Shown: positions 11,656 to 23,860, counted from the first letter of the stretch. The stretch is 64,000 bases of DNA from Strigamia acuminata (GCA_949358305.1 OX442324.1:2843501-2907500); one strand, 5' to 3'. Program-made: numbers and translations. The notes: generated by a model from the sequence alone, not told the origin.

Positions 11656-12216
11656 CAGGGGCGGATTCAGAGAGGGGGCATTTATTGAACCAAAAAATCC
11701 AAATTTTTACTAAAAACATCCAATTTTTTAACCAAAAAATCCAATTTTTTGACTAAAAAAATCCAATTTTTTGACTAAAAAAATCCAATTTTTTGACTAA
11801 AAACATCCAATTTTTTTACTAAAAACATCCAATTTTTGAATAAAAACACGAATTTTTGAATAAAAACACGAATTTTTGAATAAAAACACGAATTTTTGAA
11901 TAAAAACACGAATTTTTGAATAAAAACACGAATTTTTGAATAAAAACACGAATTTTTGAATAAAAACACGAATTTTTGAATAAAAACACGAATTTTTGAA
12001 TAAAAACACCAATTTTTGAATAAAACACCAATCTTTGAATAAAAACACCAATCTTTGAATAAAAACACCAATTTTTGAATAAAAACACCAATTTTTGAAT
12101 AAAAACACCAATTTTTGAATAAAAACATCCAATTTTTGACCAAAAACATCTAATTTTTAATGTGCAAAATATTGAACAAAAATGAACATCTTATACGTTT
12201 TCTTGATCCGCCCTTG
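11656..12216. mobile_element. hAT-like MITE filled with a 20-21-bp minisatellite
   Basis: The ends are CAGGGGCGGATT on the left and the inverse of CAAGGGCGGATC on the right (10 of 12 matching). The 8-bp flanks are CTCAGTTG and CCCACTTG (6 of 8 identical), consistent with a worn hAT target duplication. Nearly all of the inside is a tandem array. It ends 114 bp downstream (minus sense) of the WW exon donor, so in that gene it would be intronic. Confidence 0.65.
11697..12160. repeat. Minisatellite, ~20-21-bp unit, about 21 copies
   Basis: The core unit is AATTTTTGAATAAAAACACG (20 bp). Eight exact copies run from 11831 to 11990. They are followed by variants ending ACACC (one of 19 bp) and preceded by 21-22-bp variants with ACTAAAAACATCC. 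All three minus-strand frames stay open for 90-124 codons because a 20-bp unit cycles frames and none of them makes a stop. These long ORFs are an artefact of the repeat. Confidence 0.9.
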
Positions 12217-12330
12217 CCCACTTGACACCAGATTCTGACTTCTAAATTACCAAACTGAAACCTGAATCCAACTCACGTCCCACAGACCCCTTTCTCTTGT
12301 AATTAACACCCAAGATGTGACGCGACTTAC

Positions 12331-12450
12331 TTGATGAAGTAACTTTTGCCTTCTTTGTCAATAGCTGCTTCCCATCCATAAGGCAATCCACCAGATCCAC
12401 TCGTCCAATTCTCGTTCGGTGGAAGCCAAGATGCCGTCTGTGTTCCATGA
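12331..12450 (-). CDS. Internal exon of a tandem WW-domain protein
   Basis: This 120-bp exon has a good acceptor (a T-rich tract then TTGCAG, ending at 12451) and a strong donor (GTAAGT from 12330 down). It encodes the C-terminal strand of one WW domain (HGTQTASWLPP, with the second signature Trp and Pro), a ten-residue linker rich in Gly, Ser and Asn, and most of a second WW domain (LPYGWEAAIDKEGKSYFI). WW domains bind Pro-rich ligands such as PPxY. Both introns are phase 2 and cut the same place in each domain: the split codon begins AA at the 3' edge and ends in T at the 5' edge, giving Asn before His. The close spacing and LPYGWE resemble WWOX, whose human gene has, as I recall, a phase-2 intron at the same place in WW1. 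The basic linker of WWOX is missing, so YAP, MAGI or KIBRA-like proteins remain possible. No other exon was found with confidence. Confidence 0.8.
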
Positions 12451-12451
12451 C

Positions 12452-15400
12452 TGCAATTAAACCAAATAAAACGTGAATAAAACGCATCGTTGACCTTTTC
12501 CGACCCACAACCAGCAATCACAAGTTTCAAAACACGCAAATTAACAAATCTTACCACTGCACATACACAACCTTCTTCACCTTTCTCCTCTTTGATAACA
12601 ACTGCACTAGTCTCAATGGGTTGCAAGTGGCCATTCACCAGACAGAAGCTGCAGCATCCCAACACCAAGTTCACTAACCTCCATCATCAACTGACAACTG
12701 ACAACATGCTCTTGTTCCAGCCAGCCTCATTTCAGTTGCTAATTTTATATCTCAGCTCTCTATAGGACCAATCTTACAGTCAAAACATCTCGCCATCAGA
12801 TGGCACCAAATGTTGATTTTAAAAAAAAAATTTTATAAATTTTTTTTTTTTTTTTTAATATAATTTTTTTTTTATTATTAATTTTTATTTTTTAACATCT
12901 TAAATTTTGACATCCCCTATTGCAGCATCCCTCGCCGCCCTTGATTTTGCCAAACCTGCTGTCTCATCAATCATAACTGCAAACGTGGTCATATTTCTTA
13001 ACCAGAAGAGACTAGGGGTATTAAACAACTCGCAATGGTGTTTGTGTTAGCGCAATCTGGTGTACGAGCATGCGCTGTAATAACTTGGGAGCACTAGAAA
13101 GTGACTAAGCCTTTTTTCGCTCGTAAAGGATATAAGAAAATACTGATTTTCACATTTCTGGAAAACTGGCACGTGACTAAGAATGGTGCAACTGGGAAAC
13201 GTTCTTGTCACTTACTTGACGGTCGGCGCATTCAAACTTTCTGTTTATATGCGTTTTGGTGTTTCTAGAAACGGCGAAAACAGAAGGCGAAAACTCGAGA
13301 TTCATCTCGGTTATATACAGTTAAGTTTTTGGGTTTTGATTAGTAAACGACAATTAAAATCCCGCCGTTTTCACCCGCTTCTTTCATCGTACTTGTGTGG
13401 CAGCCATTTTGAATTTAGTTGCAAAAACCACAACCAGGCTGCATAAAAATGTGTTCGTTTTTAGGCCCGTTTGTTGTGTCGATTTTGCGCCGTGATCATG
13501 CGAGCACACGATGCATAAAAATTCCTTTTCTTTCATTTAACCAGCGAATTGTGCTTATGACGCCCTTATTTGAACAAAATTTAGCATTTACTCACATTTT
13601 GGGAAGTAAATGCTTCGCATGAACGTATTTATGACACGAATTTGGTTGTAAAAACCAAAATCCGGCGTAAACTATTTCAAAAACAACTCCGGCTTGGTTT
13701 TTTGAACATTAAAAACACTCCAACATGAAAAGTAGGTTTAATTTCAACACCCTTATTGCATTACTCAAAAAATGTGCACATGGTTCCTTATCTGTATACA
13801 ATAAGAGTATATGATATAATAAATGTCCATTTTGCATGCATGAGTTGCACATTTAAAACATTTCAATGAATAATAACCAAACACAAGAACATTTAGCAAA
13901 GTAAATGGGGGCTGCCTTTAATGAATAGTTTAATCTATCAAATTTGATCTTTTAATCTCAAGAAAAATTCACCCTCATAAATCTTTGTTTCAATTTCAAA
14001 CTTCAGCCATTTTCATACCAGAGTTGTTGGCGGAAAAAGAATTGCAAGAATTTCATTTGTAATTTGTTTACACATTAAAAATGAAAAGCAAAAAAAAAGA
14101 AAAAAAATCATTTACACACAACTCTTGCATTTATCCCATTTGTGAAGCTCACATCTATAAATAAACAACATCTTCATGTATAATTTCTTCCTAGCATAAA
14201 CTATGTAGCAATTTCCTGTTTGCAATGGCTGCCAGCTGCATCCAGAACAAATCCAAACTCAGGATATAAATATGGAGATAAAAAACAACAAATAAAAAAA
14301 ATTCATTCATAAGAAATAAGCCTACTTTTTTTTTAATTCACTCCCTTACAAGGCCAAAACATACATAAATTAAATATTGTAAATAGTCGACATCTGAAAA
14401 GTGAAGCAAAAATAAACCACCATCTTGTCTGATACATAAGTTATTACGTATACGTCATATCTCATCATTAAATGTTAATATTTACAAAGTGCAGTAATGG
14501 AGCGCTGATTTATGAGGAAATATGGGAGTTTTCAGATGCAAAATTCACAACCGTATTGATTTTGTACTCCGCACAAATATTGATAACACGACCATAAACC
14601 ACGTAAAAGAAAAGCGCAAAATATTTAAACAATAAATCATGACATTTACACGCCAGGGAATTGCCAGAGATTTGCAATCCGGCCGTCGAATTACAGCTTT
14701 CGTCAACTGATGAAATGTAAATTCCAACACACATAAAACACAGCATTTCCTATTTAGTAGATGTCGAAAACTGAACGAATATTTTCCACGAAATTTTGAT
14801 ATTCACATTTATTAATATTTTTTTTGCTTCGTGTCTTAGCAGGGTTTACAATTCATCAATCGATAAACGCCGTAAAAACTCGTCGTTTTCCCAACAAAGA
14901 AATTGTCACGGATCTACGATATACAATACACTCCAAGCCGTATTTTTTGCACCAAAAAATCTTTACAGTTAGAGAAGAACTGCTACAATAATAACGCATT
15001 ACATGTAGAATTATTTTAAAATGAATGTTTCACGAAGCACAATTTATTATAGATAATAACATGTGAATTATGCGTCAAATCGGCAATAATTTTATATACC
15101 ACGCTTTGAAATATAGAGTATATTGGCATTTATTACTATTTGGTTAATCCCTCCTTTTCCTCATGAACAGCTAACAATCGCTTATTATATTTGTGCAAAA
15201 ATATTGAATTTAGTGTTTGAATTTGGTATCAAGATATCGGATGCAGAAAATCAATACCGTACAATCAGTCGAATTGAATAATACATTACAACTTTATCTG
15301 CCTATAGACTAAAAAAGAAAATGCATTGTACAAGTATACGTATTAGATATACTACCCAAACCCATGTGTATTGGGCCGCATGTATTTTTTGATGTTGCAA

Positions 15401-15730
15401 AAAATAAAATCGTAAAATTCAAACCCTAAAAAATGTTTTTAATCAAAATAAATAAATGCAACTTATAGAACAAACATTGGGCTTTATTTTTTAAAAAAAA
15501 AAGGAAATTTTAACTTAAATGGGCCAAAAGTTATGGCCATTTTGGTACCATCCTGCATTACTTAAGATCTCGCAAAACCTCGTGAGATTGCCATAAACAG
15601 CACCATAACGTCTGGATAACAAAATCTCACGAGATTATATGAGATTTTACCTAAAGTAAAGTGGTACGGTACCCCAAAACGTGGTACTTGTACAGTACAG
15701 CTACCACGAGATGCCGTACTTTTTTAAAAG
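12452..15730. other. No exon identified; upstream intron of the WW gene if it extends here
   Basis: After the acceptor tract there is unique, moderately GC DNA to about 12780, then T-rich DNA. The repeat with GGCAGCCATTTTGAAT occurs at 13390. I searched by eye for an upstream exon that could complete the first WW domain (LPxGWE ... YYxN) on the minus strand and found none. Confidence 0.5.
15345..15545 (+). repeat. Dispersed repeat shared with 44936-45135
   Basis: CCATGTGTATTGGGCCGCAT through AACAAACATTGGGCTTT to ACTTAAATGGGCCAAA matches 44936-45135 at about 85-90% by eye. There is no ORF. It is probably the inner part of a DNA transposon. Confidence 0.7.
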
Positions 15731-15890
15731 TACAGTCGAAACTCTTTATAACGAATCGCGATATAACGAATTATCGATATAACGAATACCTAAAAATGGA
15801 TGGTTTGGCTGGCTGGCCATAAAACACCATGTTAAAAAATTTCTATATAACGAATTCTCGTTATAACGAATCGATTTTTTGGGTCCCTTG
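15731..15890 (+). mobile_element. pogo/Tigger-like MITE
   Basis: It starts ACAGTCGAAACTCTTTATAA, contains CGATATAACGAAT repeats, CTAAAAATGG and AAACACCATGTTAAAA, and ends near CGAATCGATTTTTTGGGTCC. This is the best-preserved copy of the family in the window, although the outermost right terminus is not seen. Confidence 0.65.
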
Positions 15891-18800
15891 CGATTTATTG
15901 GGTATTGGCCCAACACTGCCAACAACTAATGATTAACATGCAAGTATATTCAATTTAAATGTGTTTATACACCCTGTATAGTATATCAAAACATTGTTAT
16001 CAACAACATTCCATTTACCAAATGCTTATCTTACTCCCTTGTGAATCTCAGCACATTTTCCCATTATCCATTAAATCCGCTTCCTGCTTTCTACACACAG
16101 GATTAAAATCTATTTTCCCCAAAAAAATCACTTAAGCTTCCCCACCCTTTTAGTCTAAAACTCATTAGTATTTACACACACAATATCTAATCTTGGTCAT
16201 TCAATAGTAGACTCTTTTCTAGTCTTTTCTTAACAATACTTTATTGTTTCTTCCCACTCAATCAATCCAGTTGACAAGAAAATAAAAAAAAAAACTAAAA
16301 TACATTTCCCTATCTCCAAACTTGTCACTGGTGCTGTGGCAATTTCCATACATCATGTGCAAAAGCATTCACCACTTTTTCCACCAAACTTTATCTTCTA
16401 GATTGATGTCCCCCAAAAAAATAAAAAATTTAAAAAAATAAAAAAGATTAGATATGGATAATTGGGGAAGACAATGTCAAAGACACACATGAAACAAAAA
16501 AAGAAAATCTCATGTTTTGTGCTTTTTTTGTGTAATCTATTGCTTACACAAACAAATTTTTCCTGAGTGAAAAACTTTTGTTGCATAATTTGATCAAAGT
16601 GCACTTAATGTGGATACATTGCTTAAAATTTAAACAATTCATAAAGTAGATGTGCAACAGCTGCACTGAAATTTTAAGGAAGATAGTTGCACATTTTACA
16701 AGTTTTAGAATTTATTAATAATTCAATTTGGTCCAATTAAAGTTGTCTTTGCCCTTAAGTAAAGTAATAAAAATAAATAATAAAAATATAAAAAAATTTA
16801 TAAAAAAAAAAAAAAAAATTAAAAAAAGACAAATTTATTTCAACTCATTCCCTAAGCCTATTTTTACTCAAATAAAAAGTATAAATTAAAACATGTTTAT
16901 TCCTTATCATGTAACTTAATAAACATGTGGTTTTGCTTTAATATAAAAAAAAATAAAAAATAAAAATAATTATTTGAAAATCTCATTTTTTAAAAATTTA
17001 TTTAAAATTTAAAAATATAAACAAAAAAAAGACATTTTTCCCAGTGTATTCAATAACAAGAGAAATGATAAAAAATACTAGTCTTAATCTTTCATTTAAT
17101 CTTTTCTATATAAAAAACAAGTCATAATTAAAAAAAAAAAGAATTATCTCACGTCTTCAAATTTCTTGTCATCAAATTCCAAGAGAACATTGCAAAAATT
17201 CTTCCCAACCCTTTACACACTGTTTGACTTGCCACAACAGCTGTAAATATGCACTTTGTTCTTCAGAAGAAACATCAAGCAGAATAATTTAGTCAGAAGT
17301 GATTGTGATGAACATTTTGTGCAAAACAGATCAATTTCTCTGAAATTTTTATTACCTAGCATTTTTTTTTTTACTTCCAGTCTGATCTTCAGCTTGAATT
17401 CAATAAATTTACTATTAAGAAATAATAAAAGTGACTTGGATTTTTTTTTGTGCTGATTTTTGCTGTTTCCAGTCAAAAATCAAGTGATAAATAAACTGCA
17501 ACCAATGAAAAAGTGATAAACGGCCTACTGGTGTTTGCAAAACTGAGAGAAACCACCTAAACTCATTTATCAGATATTGCCATGGGAACAGAGATATATA
17601 TATTTTTGAAAAAGTAAATGTGCAGTTTCATCAATAAATGAATTCACAATGCATTTTGCAGTACAAAAAGCATATTTCTACAGATTTGAAGTCATCTGAC
17701 AAACCGGAAAATTCAAATGTATATTTTTTGATATGTATGAAAAACCCGTTAAATAATAATTTTCTACGATTCTAAGACGCACCTTTTTATTATTAAACAC
17801 TTTATTTAACTTGACATGAATGTTTGTGTGTTTGTTTGTTTCAACTCCAGCATTGCGACTGAAACCATAATGGATGCCAATCTGTCCGACCCGACTCTAA
17901 AACCGCTATTTTCGATATGAAAAAGACTTTGATAAATTCCGGAACCAGCCTCAGTTTGTAAGGAATTTAATGCTCTACAAACCTGTATGTTTTTTTTTAA
18001 AATATAGTTTTGAAAAAGTACGATTTTTAATGTTTTCTGCATGGTCACGACAGTCACAAAAAAATGCGACAGTAGCGCACTCTGTTAGAAATTTTAAGCA
18101 CCAATATAAAAGCCTGAACCCTGAATAATATTAACAATAATAATGATAATAATAATAATAATAATAATATTGTTTATTTCCTAATTGGTATAGAAGGATA
18201 TCCTTCAATGGCAAAAAAAAAAATTTTTAATCAAAAAAATCAAATTGACCAATCACGAAGCAAGTTTCCGTCTCTTGACACACATTAGGATTTCTGCCAA
18301 AAAATATCACACAATAACCTTCTTTTTTTCCCTTTATTTAATTAATAGTAAACATAAAAGTGCTCACTAAGCTCATCACAGCATCGTTTGTGCATTTTCC
18401 AATTGATTGTGAAAAGGATTGTGTCTTTGTTTAGGCAATAAAATGTTAATGGTGCTGCACTGATTATACTCCTTTAGCCAGCAGAATCACATACACTGCA
18501 TAAAAATGGCACAATGATAGGCAGTCATAAACCACCAGTTATTAATATCGACTCCGCTGGCGTAGAGAGATTATTCGTTTCTCCCGTTTTCTAGATCCAG
18601 CCGCAGCTGCGACTGGAGACAACCGATCAAGATAAATCAGAACCGGTTGTGCTTTGTTCTCGGCCGGATTTACATAATAGGCTAAAGACGCTATGAGCAC
18701 AGGGCCCCCGAGATTATAAAAGCCGGCAAAAAAAAATTAGTAGTAATCTTATATCTAAAGAGAAATATTTCTAGATCACTTAACATAACAATACACCTAC

Positions 18801-20039
18801 ATTGTATATGGTCTTTTCGTCTAGCGTTGCCATTGTTAAATGAAATATCTACATACTTTATTTACTGCCCCTTTTTCACTATTCACTATTCACTATTCAT
18901 GACGTCACATGTCACATGTCCAGCAGCCTATTTACCAAATGTAATGATAAAATTGGCCTTTTTACTCACAAAATAAAAAAGTAGTGTTACAACACACACA
19001 AAGAATTCTCTGTGTTGTAACTGTTTGTAACAATGTGAGAGAGAGGTGCATTTAAATATAGAAAGTATTGTCTCTTATTGTCTCCTTTTATCTCTTTCTC
19101 TTGACTATTTCCACAATTTCTCCTGACTGTGCTTGTGTTGAGTTACCATAGAATAGCTAGCATCTTTGGCAACAGCAATGAAGATAATAACAATACTTTA
19201 TTTTTTTTAAAAATTAAACAATTGTGGATTACAGATTCCTGCAGTCTCCTTGATAGCCATAATAACCAATAATGAAAAATTCGCACGTTGTTTTCAAGTT
19301 TATTTCTTATTCTTAACTTAAAATAACAACAACTACATCAATTTTGGCATCCTCTCCCATTTATTCAGCGTGCAGCGATGCCATAATTCCATAAAGCCAG
19401 TGATAGATTTGAAATTATCACCAACAAGGGGCTTTTTATTCCATCACCATTCGGATTGCCTAGGGTGCAGCTATTTTTATGCAAATCTCTCACTTTCCAT
19501 GCCACACAAGAAGAAAAAAAATAAAGAAGTTTGATAAAACGGAATATTTTCACCTCCCTGATTCAGGATCCTTTCAAGAAAACAAGAGAATTGTCTGGCT
19601 ACTATTGATTCTTTCGAAACGACAAAAAAAAGCTAAGCAACACTCGCTTTTCTCCTCGAGATGGTAAAATATTGGTCATCAATTGCACCTATCATTCTGT
19701 TGCTGGCAAAGTGTGTCAGATCGAGGGATTTGTTGTAAATGGAAATTGAAAAGCAGAAAAGGCAAGAAGTCTCAACAGTCAACACATGTTAGGGTCAAAA
19801 GACACGTGTAAGCCATTCGCTTCCTTTTGGCAGGTGCAGTTTCAAAGTGATTCATGAGACGTGGGCACGTGGATAAGTGAGATAGCCACAGAGCATTACG
19901 GTATCTAAGTGTATCTTGCTATCTCATCTCAACATACTATTTTAGAACGCCAACTTGCAGCAGTTTTATATCAAGTAACCCGAGATAATTCCTGCATTAG
20001 GTCAAACCAAAAAGTATTTTTCTCGTTTTAGGTAAACAA
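15891..20039. other. No gene seen; AT-rich DNA
   Basis: Mostly A- or T-rich tracts (16780-17140 is extreme). A slightly GC-richer piece at 18540-18730 ends in CACAGGGCCCCCGAG, a motif typical of old transposon ends. No exon was supported. Confidence 0.55.
18128..18172. repeat. (AAT)n microsatellite
   Basis: A run of AAT/TAA trinucleotides with minor interruptions, followed by TTGTTTATTT. Confidence 0.85.
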
Positions 20040-20160
20040 AAAAAACAGTTTTTTAGTAAATCAGTCTTTTTCATCGCTTTCATGGCTGTTTTTGTCGTAA
20101 AAAGTGATTAGAAATGAATGTTTTGATGATGAAAACGTCTTCTAAACATTTAAACTAACA
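20040..20160 (+). repeat. Dispersed repeat shared with 45610-45725
   Basis: It contains CATCGCTTTCATGGCTGTTT and AATGAATGTTTTGATGATGA, also found at 45610-45725 at about 85-90% identity by eye. It sits just left of the Tc1-like element. There is no ORF. Confidence 0.65.
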
Positions 20161-20173
20161 TTTTTGCAATGTA

Positions 20174-20733
20174 CAACTCCTTGCCAAAAAAATGGAATAC
20201 TCAATTTTTTGGAACTTTTAATATTTGAAATTTCTCAGAAACTATTTCTCACAAGTAAAAATGGTTTTAAAAATGGTTTTAGCATTGAAGCATTATTGTG
20301 TCGTACTATAACATGTTATAATTATGACTTGATTCGTCAACAGTTGTGCTCGCCACGATTTTTCGAAAAATAGTGGTTGTCTACCCCTTTACATAGCTCC
20401 ATTACGCCTTTTTTGAGGGCCTTGGAGATCCATACATCCAATTTAGAAAAGTTTCCTGAGATATAGACGGTCTCAAATCTGTTTAATTTTTAATTTTATC
20501 TCATTTTGTTTACAAGTTATGAGAAATATTGTAAATAGTCACTTTTTGGAGTTTTTAATTTTTTTCTCTTTAACTATTCATTTTTTTTCAAAAAACTTTT
20601 AACGAAATGATAGCTCTAACAATCCTTTGAATCCTCCTAAAACCATTTTTACTTGTGAGAAATAGTTTCTGAGAAATTTCAAATATTAAAAGTTCCAAAA
20701 AATAGAGAACGCCATTTTTTTGGCAAGGAGTTG
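20174..20733. mobile_element. 560-bp Tc1/mariner-like non-autonomous element
   Basis: The terminal inverted repeats are about 96 bp, at 20174-20269 and 20638-20733. They start CAACTCCTTGCCAAAAAAAT and run through TTTTGGAACTTTTAATATTT and CTCAGAAACTATTTCTCACA, with only a few mismatches near the outer end. TA flanks both sides (20172-20173 and 20734-20735), the Tc1/mariner target duplication. The 370-bp inside has no transposase ORF. The long, well-kept arms suggest moderate age. Confidence 0.85.
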
Positions 20734-21005
20734 TATTTTGAAATGCATTAGCTTTCGCAAGAATGCACTTTGAAATACATTTTTGCATGCTGTTGGTTTG
20801 CAAAAAACAATACATTTAGTAAAATCTGAACCATATGGGACTACTTAATTGGAAAATATTTAAACCGCTTTAAACGACTCTTCAAATGCAGCTACTTGTT
20901 TTGACTGTCACTAAAAATGAGTAACCTATTAATCACAATAGATTTTCTGGCTAAAACAATTCGTATGTCAATTAAGTGAACAAAAAAAAGTCAACTAAGC
21001 TTCTT

Positions 21006-21023
21006 CCCCCCCCCCCCCCCCCC
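21006..21023. repeat. Poly-C tract (18 bp)
   Basis: Eighteen consecutive C bases on the plus strand, unusual in this AT-rich DNA. It may be a sequencing or assembly soft spot. Confidence 0.95.
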
Positions 21024-21574
21024 AAGATCATTTGTCGATATAAAAGCACTTTAGGCTTTTGGATTTGGGGCTGGTTCACATAATACATGGAATATTCAGG
21101 AATGTTTTTAGAACTCACTTTACTAATGAAATGCTTTAATGGACCCAATTTCTTGTCTGTACATGTCAACAAGCCTAATTAACAAGATCCAAGAATCTAA
21201 GTAGTTTGAAATTTATTGAATTTGTTTTGCTTAAGAGCAACTGGCAACACCATCTAAGCTTTACATGTTTCTGCTATCCTAATGGAAAGCAAAGAGGGGA
21301 AGAGGAAGATAAGCGATTAAAGGATAATATGCTAATGGGAGCGTGAGAAATGGCTCAGTTTTCAAATTCCAAATCGATCCAACTCAATGGTGACATTTCA
21401 ATTGACAATTTGACATTGCTGAAGTGCAAATGAGTGAAACTAAGTGACAATATCACTTCCCTTATGAATATTGCCAACAGAAATCAATCTCCCGCCAAAA
21501 CAGAAGCACACCACAAATGTGCTCAGTGGTGGTATTGGCATCTGTGAGTCCCTAGGCAAATTATTTTTATTACC

Positions 21575-21685
21575 GTATTTTATCGATTAAAAGCCGCGGC
21601 TCTTATTCAAAACTGCCATTTTTGTCAGCAATTACGATTTCGGTTTTTCGTTGGTTGCATTTTAATGTAACAAACGAAGTCTGAA
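21575..21685 (-). repeat. ACCGTATTTTATCGATT dispersed repeat
   Basis: ACCGTATTTTATCGATTAAA, GCCGCGGCTCTTATTCAAAA and TTTTTGTCAGCAATTACGAT also occur, inverted, at 940-1010 and 37525-37605. Such ACCGTATTTT termini are common in animal DNA-transposon fossils. There is no ORF. Confidence 0.6.
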
Positions 21686-23049
21686 CGTCACGAAGAAGCG
21701 TTCGTGAGGTTTAATACTTTATTGTCATGTTACCTGGCCAACTGTCACTAGGGGAAAAAGATGGAAGCTACATGATGTTTTGTACATTGTATTGTTGCCC
21801 ATACAATGTACTTTTTCAATGCATTAAAACCTGCATAATTCCTTGTGGTGTCAATACACCACACTCAGCCATGGCTACAATTCGAGGGCGACTCTTAATC
21901 GGTAAAATACAGTATTATTATATTATACAGCAATAAGCAAAAGTCCCATATAATTCAAAAATATATTTTACAATACAGTATATATAGCTTTTCCCTTAAT
22001 GCGTTCCAGAATTAAGTATGTTATTCATACATTAAATAATGTATTTCCAAATAGATTTGCAATCTAATGTCTTTTTAAGCATGTGGGTAGCGATTATCCG
22101 CAAGCGAATATATTGGCCAAAACCAAAGTTTCACTTCTCCACCATCTAACACTACCATTTAATTAACATAACTTAACATGTAAAAATCTCGCTCGTCTCC
22201 CCGTTCCTCCATTTTTATGGGTGAGGATTTCAACTTCCTTTTATCGCTGGCTCTCCATTTGCCCTTATTGCCATTGTAGGCGACTTTGATTGGCAATTGT
22301 TGTAATGATGTCTTCTTTAAAATGCAATTTCTTTGAAGCAGATATCTTGGGCTCCTCATTTCCAATTCCAAATGGGAATAAAACTCAATCCTGAAACTCC
22401 CCTAAATACCTTGATTAGCAATGGGAATCAGCAATATTGGCATTGCTCCAAACCCAGTCTTTTGTATTCGAAAAGGTTAAAGGTTTACCCATCTCCAGCT
22501 AAAAATGAGCTTCTAAGAAATGATTTCTTTTATAATTAGCTTCCAGAAATAGAAACTTTTCACCCACACACTTCACTTTCTATCCTTGCCCTTCAGAACC
22601 ATCTAGGAGCCAATTGCCGTTTTCCTCACATCTCTGTCACTTACCCCAAACCACTTGCTTGGCTTCTCAAACTTTCCAAGAGAAGAGTAATTTGAGTCCA
22701 AAACTTTACTTTCCTCCATCTCACAGGAAAGAACCAAGGAAATTGAACTAACTTACAAGTGACGTATCAAATTGCAAAGAAGCAGTGGAATGACAGCAGT
22801 CAAAGCTACAATTACAAAACTAATCACTTTTTACACTCCAACATTAGAGGGTTTCAAACAATATGCCCATTATTTGATTCTTGCAATTATGCCGCCAACA
22901 CCTCTCGAGCGTTATCGTATTAAATACCACTCGCGCTAAGCAGGTAATCATTGATAATTTGGATGCTTAGCTAAAATAATCCCACTTGAGGACTCGAGAG
23001 ACCAAACTCAAATTATCACGAACAAGTGTAACATTAAGTGATGATATTA

Positions 23050-23513
23050 CACAGTTTGCGGCAGGTACTTTTCCCTTATAAAAACCCCCGTTTAAGCCTA
23101 TAAGTAGAGTGGAAAACAAATAACTCTATCGGAGCTTACACTATAATTGAAAATAGCGTAGCCAATCCAGTAGTTCTCCACTATTTACGTCACAGACTAA
23201 AAATCTGGATTAGCATTGACCTCTTTCGCCGCCATTTTGAATTCTCAGCTTCATTCACGTGCGAAGCAAATGTTTGTGCTTTTAATTCATTTAAATTCAC
23301 AATAATAAAGTTGCAGCATTGTATTGCAACAGGAATTCTCTCTTTTTATGCGAATGAGGCATTACTAGTTTCGCTAATCACGTGACATGTATAAGGTTAA
23401 CTTTAATTTTATAACTATAACTTCAAACTTCAACCGCAACCCACTTACCTTACACTAAATATAGTGTAAAAAATGTCATAATTGTAAGGAAAACGTACCT
23501 GCCACAAACTGTG
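23050..23513 (+). mobile_element. 464-bp MITE, CACAGTTTGCGG termini, full length
   Basis: The left end is CACAGTTTGCGGCAGGTACT; the right end inverted is CACAGTTTGTGGCAGGTACG. The terminal repeat is about 28-30 bp. It is flanked on both sides by TATTA, a probable target duplication. The inside contains CGCCGCCATTTTGAAT and a CACGTGAC motif. It has no transposase. Other copies are 51954-52444 (full), 3752-3992 and 25262-25446 (partial). Confidence 0.75.
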
Positions 23514-23790
23514 TATTAAGACGGTTACCGAAGACAGACGACCGGTCTTCTCGTTTGACCGTTCAAAATAGCTAGTATTCTTTCGAGGTGGATTATCCTA
23601 TACAGATAGGAATGACTCACCGTGCTGGTCACCTGTTCCCCTAAGAACACACAAGTTAAAGTTAAGCAGCCTTGGGCTTGCCGGGAATCCCACTTGTTTT
23701 TCGTCTTTGTCTCATTGGGGTACTGTTTCTATGGCTAGAACATCTGTCACCTGCCTCTCCATATGCTTCCAAAATATATTTTACAATATA

Positions 23791-23860
23791 CAGTAGAACC
23801 TCGATTATTCCAACTAATTGTTCAAAATTCGAATTGTTCGGATAATCGAACATTAGATTT
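23791..23860 (+). mobile_element. Left end of a pogo/Tigger-like element
   Basis: ACAGTAGAACCTCGATTATT is a typical pogo/Tigger start, followed by TCGGATAATCGAACATTAG. The right end was not found. A 20-bp minisatellite follows within 100 bp. Confidence 0.5.

Noticed and set aside
11775-12149. ORFs of 90-124 codons on the minus strand
   Set aside because: All come from a 20-bp minisatellite with no stop in any frame.
12490-12765. 91-codon plus-strand ORF opposite the WW exon region
   Set aside because: It has Ser/Thr-rich mixed composition with no domain, and it lies antisense to the better-supported splice acceptor side.
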